Shown: positions 1-7,921 of the stretch, one piece after another
Position numbering within the stretch: the first letter of the stretch is position 1
Layout: every line of letters starts with the position of its first letter
Source: Sphingomonas chungangi
GTDB lineage: Bacteria > Pseudomonadota > Alphaproteobacteria > Sphingomonadales > Sphingomonadaceae
DNA length: 64,000 bases
NCBI RefSeq assembly: GCF_013778325.1
Contig: NZ_JACEIB010000001.1
Coordinates: 1-64,000 of the forward strand
Direction of reading: 5' to 3'
Made by a program: the position numbers and the translations under genes
The notes under the pieces: generated by a model
Seen by the model: only the letters and a program-made list of their open reading frames with translations
Database searches by the model: none
What the model was told of the DNA's origin: nothing

Positions 1-83
1 ACGCGCCGATCTTCCAGGTGGCGGACATCGGCCTCGTCGGTGACCTGTTCAAGATCGTGCCCGAGCTGACCGAGAAACTGTGA
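1..83 (+). CDS. etfA: Electron transfer flavoprotein alpha subunit, C-terminal fragment (5' end outside window)
   Basis: The window opens inside a reading frame (first full codon at 3) whose last 26 residues begin APIFQVADIGLVGDLF and end in PELTEKL before a TGA. This matches the conserved C-terminus of ETF alpha (APIFxVADYGLVxDLF...VPEL), part of the FAD-binding domain II. ETF accepts electrons from acyl-CoA dehydrogenases in the cytoplasm and passes them to ETF:quinone oxidoreductase. Its position just before a CoA-transferase and an acyl-CoA dehydrogenase fits that role. Only the tail is visible, so the identity rests on a short motif. Confidence 0.75.
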   Translation, partial: APIFQVADIGLVGDLFKIVPELTEKL

Positions 84-99
84 GTTGGGTCATTCGGTA

Positions 100-113
100 A
101 ATGTCGTACCATT
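100..113. promoter_or_regulatory. Imperfect GntR-type operator upstream of the GntR gene
   Basis: The stretch AATGTCGTACCATT matches the right half (TACCATT) and the GTC of the two better sites at 966-976 and 3438-3450; aligned over 14 bases it agrees at 11. It lies 57 bp before the GntR start, where an autoregulatory site would be expected. The left arm is damaged, so binding would be weaker than at the other two sites. A further half-site, TTGGTCC, occurs at about 142-148. Inferred by comparison only. Confidence 0.35.
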
Positions 114-170
114 GAAGGCCGCCGCTGGGTCGGGTACGCCCTTGGTCCAAAGGAACGAGGGGACGCCGCC

Positions 171-914
171 ATGCCGCAAGGCTCAACCGCCGAAGGCCCG
201 AATTTCACGCCCGTAAAGACGTTGCGGACGTTCGAGATGATCTGTGAGCAGATTCGCGGCGAGCTTGCGGCCGGAACCCTCAAGGCCGGCGACAAGCTGC
301 CGGCCGAACGCGACCTCGCGGTGCAGCTGGGCGTCAGTCGCAACGCGCTCAGAGAGGCGCTGCGCAGTCTCGAAGTGGCAGGCATCATTCGGAACGCGAA
401 GGGCGCGAAGGGAGGCGCCTTCGTCAAATATGCCGACCCGGAACGCGTGACCCAAGCCATGGAGGACTATGTCAGCCTGGGCGACATCACGCTCGACGAA
501 CTGACCGAGGCCCGCATAGCGATGCAGGACGTCATCGTCAGACTTGCATGTCAACGCGCGAGCGACGTCGATCTCGCGGAACTCGAGGTGATCGCGGAGA
601 AGACTCAGAAAGTGTCCGATGTCGAGACTCGGTACAAATATGCCGTCGAATACTATACCGTGCTTGCGCGTGCGACGCGCAACCGCGTCTTTGGTATCTT
701 CGTCGACGCTCTTTCCTCGATCCTGCACAAATTCGTTCAGGGCCCTGGCTACGAGACGCTGCAGGAAAGCCTGATCCAGTCCCGGTTGAAGCTCGTGAAG
801 CATCTGCGAGCGCGTGACGCCGATGCCGCTGCCCAAGAGATGCGTAAGCACCTCGAGCGCATCCATCGTCACGTTCGGAAAAACGTGAAGGCCCGGGCGA
901 CCCTGTCGAACTAA
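171..914 (+). CDS. FadR-subfamily GntR transcriptional regulator
   Basis: The 247-residue protein has an N-terminal winged helix (about 18-90, with LPAERDLAVQLGVSRNALREAL) typical of GntR regulators and an all-helical C-terminal FCD ligand domain (about 105-235). Family members are usually repressors released by an acyl-CoA or a small organic acid. The ATG is preceded by AGGAACGAGGGG. The usual FHxxLAxATGN ligand motif of FCD domains reads YYTVLARATRN here, so one metal-binding histidine is a tyrosine; the late MRKHLERIH histidines remain. The palindromes next to the downstream CoA genes are its likely operators. The effector is unknown. Confidence 0.9.
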   Translation: MPQGSTAEGPNFTPVKTLRTFEMICEQIRGELAAGTLKAGDKLPAERDLAVQLGVSRNALREALRSLEVAGIIRNAKGAKGGAFVKYADPERVTQAMEDYVSLGDITLDELTEARIAMQDVIVRLACQRASDVDLAELEVIAEKTQKVSDVETRYKYAVEYYTVLARATRNRVFGIFVDALSSILHKFVQGPGYETLQESLIQSRLKLVKHLRARDADAAAQEMRKHLERIHRHVRKNVKARATLSN

Positions 915-940
915 TGTCGCCATAAGCCGCCGGTTTCCGA

Positions 941-969
941 TTGACACGGCCATCCACACGATATTTGGT
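941..969 (+). promoter_or_regulatory. Candidate promoter of the CoA-transferase gene
   Basis: A perfect TTGACA lies at 941-946. At 17 bp spacing the -10 position falls on TTTGGT at 964-969, a poor -10 that overlaps the left arm of the operator at 966-976. A repressor bound there would block RNA polymerase. The -35 is clear; the -10 is inferred from spacing only. Confidence 0.4.
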
Positions 970-976
970 CCTACCA
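966..976. promoter_or_regulatory. Palindromic GntR/FadR-type operator before the CoA-transferase
   Basis: The sequence TGGTCCTACCA is an inverted repeat of TGGT and ACCA around three bases, the architecture of FadR-subfamily sites. It sits between the GntR gene and the CoA-transferase. The same 11 bases occur at 3439-3449 in front of the acyl-CoA dehydrogenase. The shared exact sequence and its position at a candidate -10 make it the likely target of the adjacent GntR protein. Binding is inferred. Confidence 0.6.
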
Positions 977-981
977 TAAAT

Positions 982-1017
982 AGGGAGTGCCAAAACGGTG
1001 TTGGCTCCCTGAGGGAG
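982..1017 (+). promoter_or_regulatory. Leader with two mutually exclusive hairpins over the ribosome-binding site
   Basis: Bases 982-986 plus 989-993 can pair with 1001-1010 (ten pairs with a two-base bulge). Alternatively CTCCC at 1005-1009 can pair with GGGAG at 1013-1017, which is the Shine-Dalgarno of the GTG start at 1025. The two stems share 1005-1009, so forming the first would free the ribosome-binding site and forming the second would hide it. This could be a translational switch or simply a chance product of a repeated GGGAG. No ligand-binding fold is recognised. Confidence 0.3.
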
Positions 1018-1024
1018 GAACGGC

Positions 1025-2212
1025 GTGGAGAGTGATCAGGCACATCGGGAAGACGCTCTTGCAGGGGTGCGGGTGCTGGATTTCACCATCGTCATGGCGG
1101 GTCCGTACGCGACGCGCATGTTGGCGGACCTCGGTGCCGACGTCGTGAAGATCGAATCGCTTGAAGGTGACCAGGTGCGCGCGCGGCCGCCGCTGCGCGA
1201 CGATGCCAGCGCGTATTTCGCGCACCTCAACGCCGGCAAGCGCAGCATCGCGCTCGACCTGAAGTCGAGCGAGGGCGTCGCGATCGTCAAGGATCTCGTC
1301 GCCCGGTTCGACATCGTCGTCGAAAATTTCCGTCCCGGTGTGATGAGGCGCTTCGGCCTGGATTACGAGACACTCGCGGCGATCAACCCGAACCTCATCT
1401 ACTGCGCGATCTCGGGCTATGGCCAGACCGGGCCGAAGGCGCTGGCGCCGGCCTATGCGCCTGTCGTCCATGCAGCGAGCGGCTTCGACATGGTGATGAT
1501 GGACTATCAGAACGGTGCCGTCGACCGGCCCGCCAACAACGGCATCTTCATCGCCGATGTGCTCGGCGGGACGCACGCGTTCGGCGCGATCCAGACGGCC
1601 TTGTACCAGCGCGAGCGGACCGGCCGCGGGCAGTTCATCGACGTGTCGATGCTTGAGGCGATGGTGGGCATGCTGGTGTTCGAGACGCAGCAGGCACAGT
1701 TCAATGCGCCGCGGCGCCCGCTCTACACCCCGCTCAGGACCACTGACGGATTCGTTATGGTCGCGCCGACCAGCCCGCGCAATTTCGAGCAGCTGACCGA
1801 CGCGGTCGGCCATCCCGAGTGGCGCGACGATCCCCGTTTCCGCACGAATGTCGATCGCAACCGCAACTGGGACGTGCTGCTGGGTCTGGTCGAGGAATGG
1901 ACGCTCGGCTTCTCGTCGGTCGACGCCGAGGCCCAATTGGCCAAACATGGCGTGCCCTGCGGGCGCTATTGCTCGGTGGCCGAGGTGCTCGAGGATCCGC
2001 AACTGGAGGCGCGAGGGGCTTTCGCGACGATCTGCGACGGCGGCGGCGAGCTGCGCGTCACCAACCCTCCGTTCCGCATGTCAGGTTCGCGGGCGGAGGC
2101 TCGAAACCACGTGTCGACGCTCGGAGGCGACGGCCCCGATCTGCTACGCGCGGAACTCGGCATGGATGAGGCTGCGATCGCGGGGCTCCGCGCCTCGGGT
2201 GTGCTCGGCTAG
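1025..2212 (+). CDS. Family III CoA-transferase (CaiB/BaiF/formyl-CoA transferase type)
   Basis: The 395-residue protein belongs to the family III acyl-CoA transferases, which move CoA from one acyl-CoA to a carboxylate through an aspartyl-CoA anhydride. The N-terminal AGPYATRMLADLGADVVKIE and the TGRGQFIDVSMLEAM segments are characteristic. The catalytic aspartate is most likely Asp178 in FIADVLGG. The GTG start follows GAGGGAGGAA. The regulator upstream and acyl-CoA dehydrogenase downstream, facing it across a shared operator sequence, suggest it activates a catabolic acid to its CoA ester. The substrate cannot be told; the 2-methylacyl-CoA racemase subfamily is an alternative. Confidence 0.88.
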   Translation: MESDQAHREDALAGVRVLDFTIVMAGPYATRMLADLGADVVKIESLEGDQVRARPPLRDDASAYFAHLNAGKRSIALDLKSSEGVAIVKDLVARFDIVVENFRPGVMRRFGLDYETLAAINPNLIYCAISGYGQTGPKALAPAYAPVVHAASGFDMVMMDYQNGAVDRPANNGIFIADVLGGTHAFGAIQTALYQRERTGRGQFIDVSMLEAMVGMLVFETQQAQFNAPRRPLYTPLRTTDGFVMVAPTSPRNFEQLTDAVGHPEWRDDPRFRTNVDRNRNWDVLLGLVEEWTLGFSSVDAEAQLAKHGVPCGRYCSVAEVLEDPQLEARGAFATICDGGGELRVTNPPFRMSGSRAEARNHVSTLGGDGPDLLRAELGMDEAAIAGLRASGVLG

Positions 2213-2266
2213 TCCAAGCCCTTGAAGGGGTGGCCGGGCGGAGGCGAGCCTGCGCCCGGGTCCCGA

Positions 2267-3403
2267 TCAGCGCAGCAGTTCGCGCGCGATCGTGTTCTTC
2301 TGGATTTCCGAGGAGCCCTCGTAGATTCGCGTGATGCGGATATCGCGATAGAGCCGCTCGACGGCAAAACCCCTGCAATAGCCCGAGCCGCCGAAGATCT
2401 GCACCGCGGTGTCAACCGTCCGGCTGCCCGCCTCGGTGGCGAACAACTTGGCCATCGAGGCGATCTCGCGGCGTTTGTCGCCCTGATCGTAGCGCCAGCA
2501 GGCTTCGAGCAGTTGGAGGCGCGCCGCGCGCATGTCGGTCGCCATTACCGCGAGATAGTGCTGGATCGCCTGGAAGTCTGCTATCACGCCGCCGAAGGCC
2601 GGGCGCGTCTTGGCCTGGTCGATGGCGAGCTCGAGCGCATATTCGCCCATGCCGACCGCGGTCGCCCCGACGTTGAGCCGGCCTTCGTTCAGCCCTTCGA
2701 GCGCATATCTAAAGCCCATGCCCTCTTCGCCGAGCAGGCCCTCGGCGGGGACATGGCACTCGTTGAAAGAGATCTCGTAGACGCCGGGGGTGGCGGTGCC
2801 CATCAGCGGGATCGTGCCGTCGACCGAGAAGCCCGGGGTAGAGGACGGCATGAGGAAGGCGGATATGCCGTTTCGTCCCGCCGACCTGTCGGTATAGGCG
2901 TAGACGATGATCCACTTCGCGTTTTTGCCGTTCGAAATGTAGGTCTTGCTGCCGTTTATGACCCAGCCGTCGGCGGTCTTGGTCGCGGTGGTGCGCATCG
3001 AGGCGAGGTCGGATCCGCAATGCGGCTCGGTGAGCGCGAAGGCGATCGGCACCGTGCCGTCGCACATGCCGGGGATGAGCTCTGCCTTCTGCTTCTCGTT
3101 GCCGTGATTTAGAATGTTCTTGGCGCCCGGGCCCATCAGCGGCCGCAGCTCGGTCCAGAATTGAGGGGGGAGGCGGCCGAGCTCAATCTGCACCACACAT
3201 TGGGCGAGCGCGCCCATGCCGAGCCCGCCATAGCTTTCCGGCAGGCCGAGGCCGAAATAGCCGTTCTCGACCAGCGTCTTGCGTACGATCGGATTAACGG
3301 TGCCCTTCTCGACGAACTCGAGCTCATAGGTGAGCAGATCGCGCACGATTTCACGCGTGACATGCTGGAATTCCGCGACATCGGCGGGCAGTTCGAAATC
3401 CAT
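2267..3403 (-). CDS. Acyl-CoA dehydrogenase
   Basis: This FAD flavoenzyme (378 residues) introduces an alpha,beta double bond in an acyl-CoA and hands electrons to ETF. Visible family features are the FAD-binding segment FALTEPHCGSDLASM (about 122-136), the WVINGSKTYISNG strand (147-159) and the C-terminal YEGSSEIQKN (361-370), whose Glu362 is the probable catalytic base. The longest frame starts eight codons earlier, but the ATG of MDFELP has AGGAGG five bases upstream, so that start is used. The operator TGGTCCTACCA lies 35 bp upstream. It is convergent with the CoA-transferase and probably acts on its product, directly or later. Confidence 0.93.
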   Translation of the reverse strand: MDFELPADVAEFQHVTREIVRDLLTYELEFVEKGTVNPIVRKTLVENGYFGLGLPESYGGLGMGALAQCVVQIELGRLPPQFWTELRPLMGPGAKNILNHGNEKQKAELIPGMCDGTVPIAFALTEPHCGSDLASMRTTATKTADGWVINGSKTYISNGKNAKWIIVYAYTDRSAGRNGISAFLMPSSTPGFSVDGTIPLMGTATPGVYEISFNECHVPAEGLLGEEGMGFRYALEGLNEGRLNVGATAVGMGEYALELAIDQAKTRPAFGGVIADFQAIQHYLAVMATDMRAARLQLLEACWRYDQGDKRREIASMAKLFATEAGSRTVDTAVQIFGGSGYCRGFAVERLYRDIRITRIYEGSSEIQKNTIARELLR

Positions 3404-3437
3404 GAGGCCTCCTCGACTCATTTGCACTTGATCTTAA

Positions 3438-3450
3438 ATGGTCCTACCAT
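3438..3450. promoter_or_regulatory. Palindromic GntR/FadR-type operator before the acyl-CoA dehydrogenase
   Basis: The sequence ATGGTCCTACCAT repeats the 11-base core found at 966-976. It lies 35 bp upstream of the acyl-CoA dehydrogenase ATG and about 95 bp before the divergent LysR gene. On the minus strand TAAGAT at about 3429-3434 could be a -10 just downstream of the site. The repeat of the core in front of two functionally linked genes is the main evidence. Confidence 0.6.
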
Positions 3451-3543
3451 TTCGGCATGAAGCAGTCCATTGATAAAGCGGATAAGTGGTGGCACCTGTC
3501 GGGTCCGGGCGTCGAACGACGGGCCGCTACTGGGTTAGGCTAA

Positions 3544-4767
3544 ATGGCGGTTGATCCCTTCGACCTGAACCTGCGGCACCTGCGCGCACTGCTCGCGATC
3601 CAGGACCACAACAGCATCACCGTCGCCGCCGACGCGGTGAGCCTGTCGCAGCCGGCACTCACCCAAGGGCTTGCCAAGCTCGAGCGCCAATTCGGATATG
3701 TCCTGTTCGAGCGACGGTCCGACGGCATGGTCATCACCCCCGTCGGCGTCATCGTCCTCGAACGCGTGCGGACCGCCATAGACCATCTGACCGCAGGCGC
3801 TCGCGGCCTTACCCGGGTGTTCAATCATCCTGAGCGGCTCATGACGATGACGCAGTTGCGTGCGTTTCTCGCGCTCGCAGATGCCGGAAGTTTCACTGCC
3901 GCTGCCAAGATCACGGGGCTCTCCCAGACCGCGGTGCACCGCGCGGTTGGCGATCTCGAACAGGTCATCGGCGGCGAGGTTGTCGACAGGCGCGGTCGTG
4001 GCGCCTGGCTGAACGCGGCCGGCAAGCGGCTTTCCCGCGGGATCCGCTTGGCGGTCAATGAACTTCACGCCGCCATCGCGGAATTGGGCCTCGAGGGGGA
4101 GGGCGAGAAGATCGCGTTCGGCGCCCTTCCGCTCGCGCGGCCGTTTCTCGTCCCTGCGGCGATGGCGCAACTCGCCAAGGAGCAGCCGCAGGCGAGATTC
4201 GAGGTCATCGAAGGCAGTTGGCGAGAAGTTATCGAGCCGCTGCGCGACGGACGGATCGATCTGATCGTGGGGGCCGTCAGGCCGTTCGACGTAACCGACA
4301 TTCATCAAGAGCCACTCTATGAGGACAGGCTGGTGATCGCCTCGGGAAGCCATCACCCTCTCGCCGGCCCGTCGCAGCCATCGCTCGACGTGCTGGCCTC
4401 GTATCCGTGGATCGTGCCGGCGCCGACGTCGCCGCTCCGGGGGATATGGGAACAGATGTTCGAAGGACGCGAACTGCCTCGCACGCCGATCGAATGCAGT
4501 TCGGTGATGATCATCGGCCGGTTGCTCACCGAAGGCGAATTCCTCACCCTGTTGTCCCCGGATCAGGTCGCCCTGCAGATCCGCATGGGTCTTCTCGCCA
4601 CCGTGGGCAAGCCCATCGCGGACAGCACCCGCATGATCGGCATCACGACCCGCCGCAGTTGGCGCCCGACCGCGATGCAGCGGCGCTTCATCACGCTGCT
4701 GGCCGAGGTCGGTGCCGGCGAGAAGGGCGGCGATACCAACCGTCTGCGCGATTCCGGCTGGATCTGA
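3544..4767 (+). CDS. LysR-family regulator with two tandem HTH domains
   Basis: At 407 residues this is about 100 longer than a usual LysR protein. The first LysR winged helix spans about 9-68 (LRHLRALLAIQDHNSITVAA...SQPALTQGL). A second, distinct one spans about 102-161 (MTQLRAFLALADAGSFTAAA...SQTAVHRAV). A LysR substrate-binding domain follows (about 190-390). The two HTH copies differ in sequence, so this is not a recent local duplication. It is divergent from the acyl-CoA dehydrogenase and sits four bases from the convergent aldehyde dehydrogenase. The ATG lacks a strong Shine-Dalgarno. It probably senses a pathway metabolite; the target is unknown. Confidence 0.88.
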   Translation: MAVDPFDLNLRHLRALLAIQDHNSITVAADAVSLSQPALTQGLAKLERQFGYVLFERRSDGMVITPVGVIVLERVRTAIDHLTAGARGLTRVFNHPERLMTMTQLRAFLALADAGSFTAAAKITGLSQTAVHRAVGDLEQVIGGEVVDRRGRGAWLNAAGKRLSRGIRLAVNELHAAIAELGLEGEGEKIAFGALPLARPFLVPAAMAQLAKEQPQARFEVIEGSWREVIEPLRDGRIDLIVGAVRPFDVTDIHQEPLYEDRLVIASGSHHPLAGPSQPSLDVLASYPWIVPAPTSPLRGIWEQMFEGRELPRTPIECSSVMIIGRLLTEGEFLTLLSPDQVALQIRMGLLATVGKPIADSTRMIGITTRRSWRPTAMQRRFITLLAEVGAGEKGGDTNRLRDSGWI

Positions 4768-4770
4768 CGA

Positions 4771-6261
4771 TCATTCGAGGTTGATCCATACCGACTTGGT
4801 CTCGAGATAATCCTCGATGTGGTGAGGGCCCGACTCGCGTCCGAACCCGCTCATCCCGTAGCCGCCGAAGGGCACGCCGGGATCGAGCATCTGGTAGCAG
4901 TTGATCCAGACCGAACCGGCACGGATGCCGCGCGCCATGCGATGCGCAGTCGACAGGTCTTTGGTCCACACGCCGCTGCCGAGGCCGAATTCGGTGGCGT
5001 TGGCGCGCGTCAGCACCTCGTCGACCGTCTCGAAGCTAAAGGCAGAGAGCACCGGCCCGAAGATCTCTTCGCGTGCGATCGCCATCGTGTCGGCGACGCG
5101 GGTGAAGATGGTCGGTTCGATGAAATAGCCGGCATCGTAGGGTGCCCCGGCCATCCGCCTTCCGCCGACTAGGGCTTCGGCGCCTTCGGCCGAAGCGCCG
5201 TCGATGTAGCCGAGGATCTGTGTCATCTGCCTGTCCGACACGACCGGGCCGATCTGTGTGTCTTCGGCGAGCGGATCGCCGACTTTGATCGTCTTGGTGA
5301 AGGCCGCAAGCCGCTCCATGAACTCTTCGTGGATCGGCGACTGGACGTAAAGCCGGGTGCCCGCGCTGCAGATCTGGCCCGCATTGGCGAAGACCGCCAT
5401 CGCTGCGCCGGGCACGGCCTTATCGAGATCGGCGTCGGCGAACACGATGTTCGGCGACTTTCCGCCGAGCTCAACCGTTACGCGCTTCATTGTGCCTGCG
5501 GCCGCCCGCAGGATCTTCTCGCCGACCCCGGTCGAGCCGGTGAACGCGATCTTGTCGACGCCGGGATGGGAGGAGAGCGCCGCGCCCGCCTCGCCAAGGC
5601 CGGTCAGGATGTTGATGACGCCCTCGGGCACCCCGGCCTCGAGGCAGAGCTCGCCGAAGCGCAGCGCGGAAAGTGGCGTCTGCTCAGCGGGTTTCATCAC
5701 CATCGTGCAGCCGGATGCGAGCACCGGGCCGGCCTTCCATACCGACATGCCGATAGGACCGTTCCACGGATTGATAGCCGCGACTACGCCGATCGGCTCC
5801 TTGAGCGTGCTTGAGATCACATCGCCGGCGGCGGAGTTGCCGAGTGTCTCTCCGGCGATCAGCGTCGCCTGTCCGGCATAATAGCGCAGGAGCGCGCCGG
5901 CCCGTGCCTTGCCCGCTCGGGTGCGCGACAGCGGCGCGCCGAGATCGAGCGTGTCGAGGAGCGCGAGCTCGTCGTAGTTCGCCTCCACGAGATCGGCCAA
6001 GCGCAGCATGATCCGCTGGCGCTCGGCAGGCTTCATCCGGCTCCAGGGCCCTTCGAAAGCCCGGCGGGCGGCCGCGACGGCTGCGTCGACGTCGTCCTCT
6101 CCGCCGGAAGCGACCCGCGCGAGCAGCTCTCCCGTCGCCGGGTTCCGGGTTTCGAACCGCTCGCCGGAAAGGGCTGGAACGCGCTTCCCGTCGATGAGCA
6201 TGTCCACATCGGGATTGGCGAGCATGGCGGGGCGCGACAGGGCGGCGGGGGTGTCCATCAT
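4771..6261 (-). CDS. NAD(P)-dependent aldehyde dehydrogenase
   Basis: This 496-residue cytoplasmic enzyme oxidises an aldehyde to its acid. The catalytic cysteine is Cys298 in ANAGQICSAG and the general base is Glu264 in VTVELGGKSP; the cofactor motif FTGSTGVGEKI is at 240-250. It lies directly downstream of the GMC dehydrogenase, so the pair probably converts an alcohol through an aldehyde to a carboxylate, as in choline or polyethylene-glycol pathways. A second ATG at 6258 has better spacing (seven bases) from GGAG and may be the true start. It closes the minus-strand operon that starts with the Rieske oxygenase near 11.8 kb. The substrate is not predictable. Confidence 0.93.
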   Translation of the reverse strand: MMDTPAALSRPAMLANPDVDMLIDGKRVPALSGERFETRNPATGELLARVASGGEDDVDAAVAAARRAFEGPWSRMKPAERQRIMLRLADLVEANYDELALLDTLDLGAPLSRTRAGKARAGALLRYYAGQATLIAGETLGNSAAGDVISSTLKEPIGVVAAINPWNGPIGMSVWKAGPVLASGCTMVMKPAEQTPLSALRFGELCLEAGVPEGVINILTGLGEAGAALSSHPGVDKIAFTGSTGVGEKILRAAAGTMKRVTVELGGKSPNIVFADADLDKAVPGAAMAVFANAGQICSAGTRLYVQSPIHEEFMERLAAFTKTIKVGDPLAEDTQIGPVVSDRQMTQILGYIDGASAEGAEALVGGRRMAGAPYDAGYFIEPTIFTRVADTMAIAREEIFGPVLSAFSFETVDEVLTRANATEFGLGSGVWTKDLSTAHRMARGIRAGSVWINCYQMLDPGVPFGGYGMSGFGRESGPHHIEDYLETKSVWINLE

Positions 6262-6278
6262 TTCTCTCCGTGTCTTGT

Positions 6279-7907
6279 TCAGGCGGCGACGTTGGATCGG
6301 ACGGCGTCGTCGAGGATGAAGCGTGCGGCGCGCTCGCCGAACATCATTGTCGGCGCGCTCGTGTTGCCGCTGATGATCTCGGGCATGGCGGAAGCATCGA
6401 CGACGCGAAGGCCGGCGACGCCGCGTACGCGAAAGCGCTCGTCGAGTACTGCCATCGGATCGCTGCCGGCGCCCATCTTGCAGGTGCCGGTCGGATGATA
6501 GGCCGTGTTCACGTAGCGGCGTAGTGCGCCATCGATGTCAGCATCGGTGGTGAGCGCGGCACCCGGTTCGATCTCGCCCCCGGTCATGGGGGCGAGCGCC
6601 GGCTGCGCCAGGATTCGCCTCGCCTCGCGGAAGCCCGCCATCAGAGTCTGCATGTCGTAGGGGTCGTCGAAGAAATTCGGATCGATGACGGGCTTGTCCG
6701 CCGGATCCGCGCTCGCGAGCCGCACCGATCCGACGCTCTTCGGGCGCAGAAGCTGGACTAGCAGCATGTAGCCGTGGTCAGACGGTATCGTCCGCGCATT
6801 GGACTTGAGCCCGACCAGGAAGGTCATTTGGATGTCGGGCCGCCCCGATCCGTCTGTACAAACGAAGCCGCCGGCTTCCGCGACGTTCGAGGCGAGCATG
6901 CCGTCGCCACGCAACATGTAGCGAAGCGGGCTCATAGCCATGCGCGGGAGCGAGCGGCGCGACATCGCGTAGCTTTCGGCCGACGGGTTCTCCATCGCGA
7001 TGTGGACGGTGGGGTGGTCCTGGAGATGCGCACCGACGCCCGGTAGCGGCTGCACGACCTCGATTCCGTGCGCGCGCAGATGCGCCTCGGGCCCGATGCC
7101 CGAAAGCATGAGGAGCTGGGGCGAGTTGATCGCGCCCCCGCTGAGCACGATCTCGCGCGCGGCATGCAGCGTCTTCTGCGCGCCGCCCTGCACCACCTCG
7201 ACCGCCACCGCGCGGCCGCGGTCGGTGACGATCCGGCGCACGAGCGTCATGTCGAACACGGTGAGGTTGGGGCGCTTGAGTGCTGGATGGAGGAAGGCAC
7301 GCGAGCTGCTCAGCCGCACGCCCTTGCGCTGATTGAGATCGTAGCGGCCGAACCCGTCCTGCCGCGTGCCGGCGAAGTCGTCGTTGCGGTAGTGGCCGGC
7401 CTGCGCGGCAGCATCGACGAAAGCGAGGGTGAGCGGATTGACCTCGCGCGGCTTCTGCACGTCGAGCTCGCCGCCGGTCCCGTGGAAGGGCGTGCTCCCG
7501 CCCGCGTAGTTCTCGAGCGCCTTGAAGGCCGGCAACACGTCGTTGTACGACCAGCCCTCTACGCCGGCCTCGGCCCAGGCGTCATAATCGGCACGCTGCC
7601 CGCGGATGTAGACGCCGCCGTTGATCGCACTGCACCCGCCGAACAGCTTGCCGCGGGGGAAGTTGATCATGCGGTTGCCGACGGCGTCATTGCCGGCGAG
7701 TTGATGCTGCCAATTGTACTTGGCGTGCGGGATCAGGAAGATGTTGCCGACCGGCAGTGCGGTCTTGAGATTGACCGGCCAGCGCCGGTCCGACGGGCCG
7801 GCCTCGATCAACGCCACGCGGACGGCAGGATCGGCGGAGAGCCGATTGGCCACCACCGCTCCGGCGGAGCCCGAGCCGATCACGATGTAGTCGAACGCCT
7901 GCGCCAT
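6279..7907 (-). CDS. GMC-family FAD-dependent alcohol dehydrogenase/oxidase
   Basis: The 542-residue protein starts with the FAD Rossmann motif DYIVIGSGSAGAVVANRLS. The family signature FPRGKLFGGCSAINGGVYIRG is seen near residue 80. The C-terminal catalytic region contains AYHPTGTCKMG, whose His is the usual base, and GNTSAPTMM. Relatives are choline dehydrogenase, PEG dehydrogenase and medium-chain alcohol dehydrogenases. An upstream TTG would add two residues, but the ATG at 7907 has GAGAAGG at proper spacing. It lies between the MFS gene and the aldehyde dehydrogenase in one operon and probably makes the aldehyde for the latter. Confidence 0.9.
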   Translation of the reverse strand: MAQAFDYIVIGSGSAGAVVANRLSADPAVRVALIEAGPSDRRWPVNLKTALPVGNIFLIPHAKYNWQHQLAGNDAVGNRMINFPRGKLFGGCSAINGGVYIRGQRADYDAWAEAGVEGWSYNDVLPAFKALENYAGGSTPFHGTGGELDVQKPREVNPLTLAFVDAAAQAGHYRNDDFAGTRQDGFGRYDLNQRKGVRLSSSRAFLHPALKRPNLTVFDMTLVRRIVTDRGRAVAVEVVQGGAQKTLHAAREIVLSGGAINSPQLLMLSGIGPEAHLRAHGIEVVQPLPGVGAHLQDHPTVHIAMENPSAESYAMSRRSLPRMAMSPLRYMLRGDGMLASNVAEAGGFVCTDGSGRPDIQMTFLVGLKSNARTIPSDHGYMLLVQLLRPKSVGSVRLASADPADKPVIDPNFFDDPYDMQTLMAGFREARRILAQPALAPMTGGEIEPGAALTTDADIDGALRRYVNTAYHPTGTCKMGAGSDPMAVLDERFRVRGVAGLRVVDASAMPEIISGNTSAPTMMFGERAARFILDDAVRSNVAA

Positions 7908-7921
7908 TCTCAAACCTTCTC

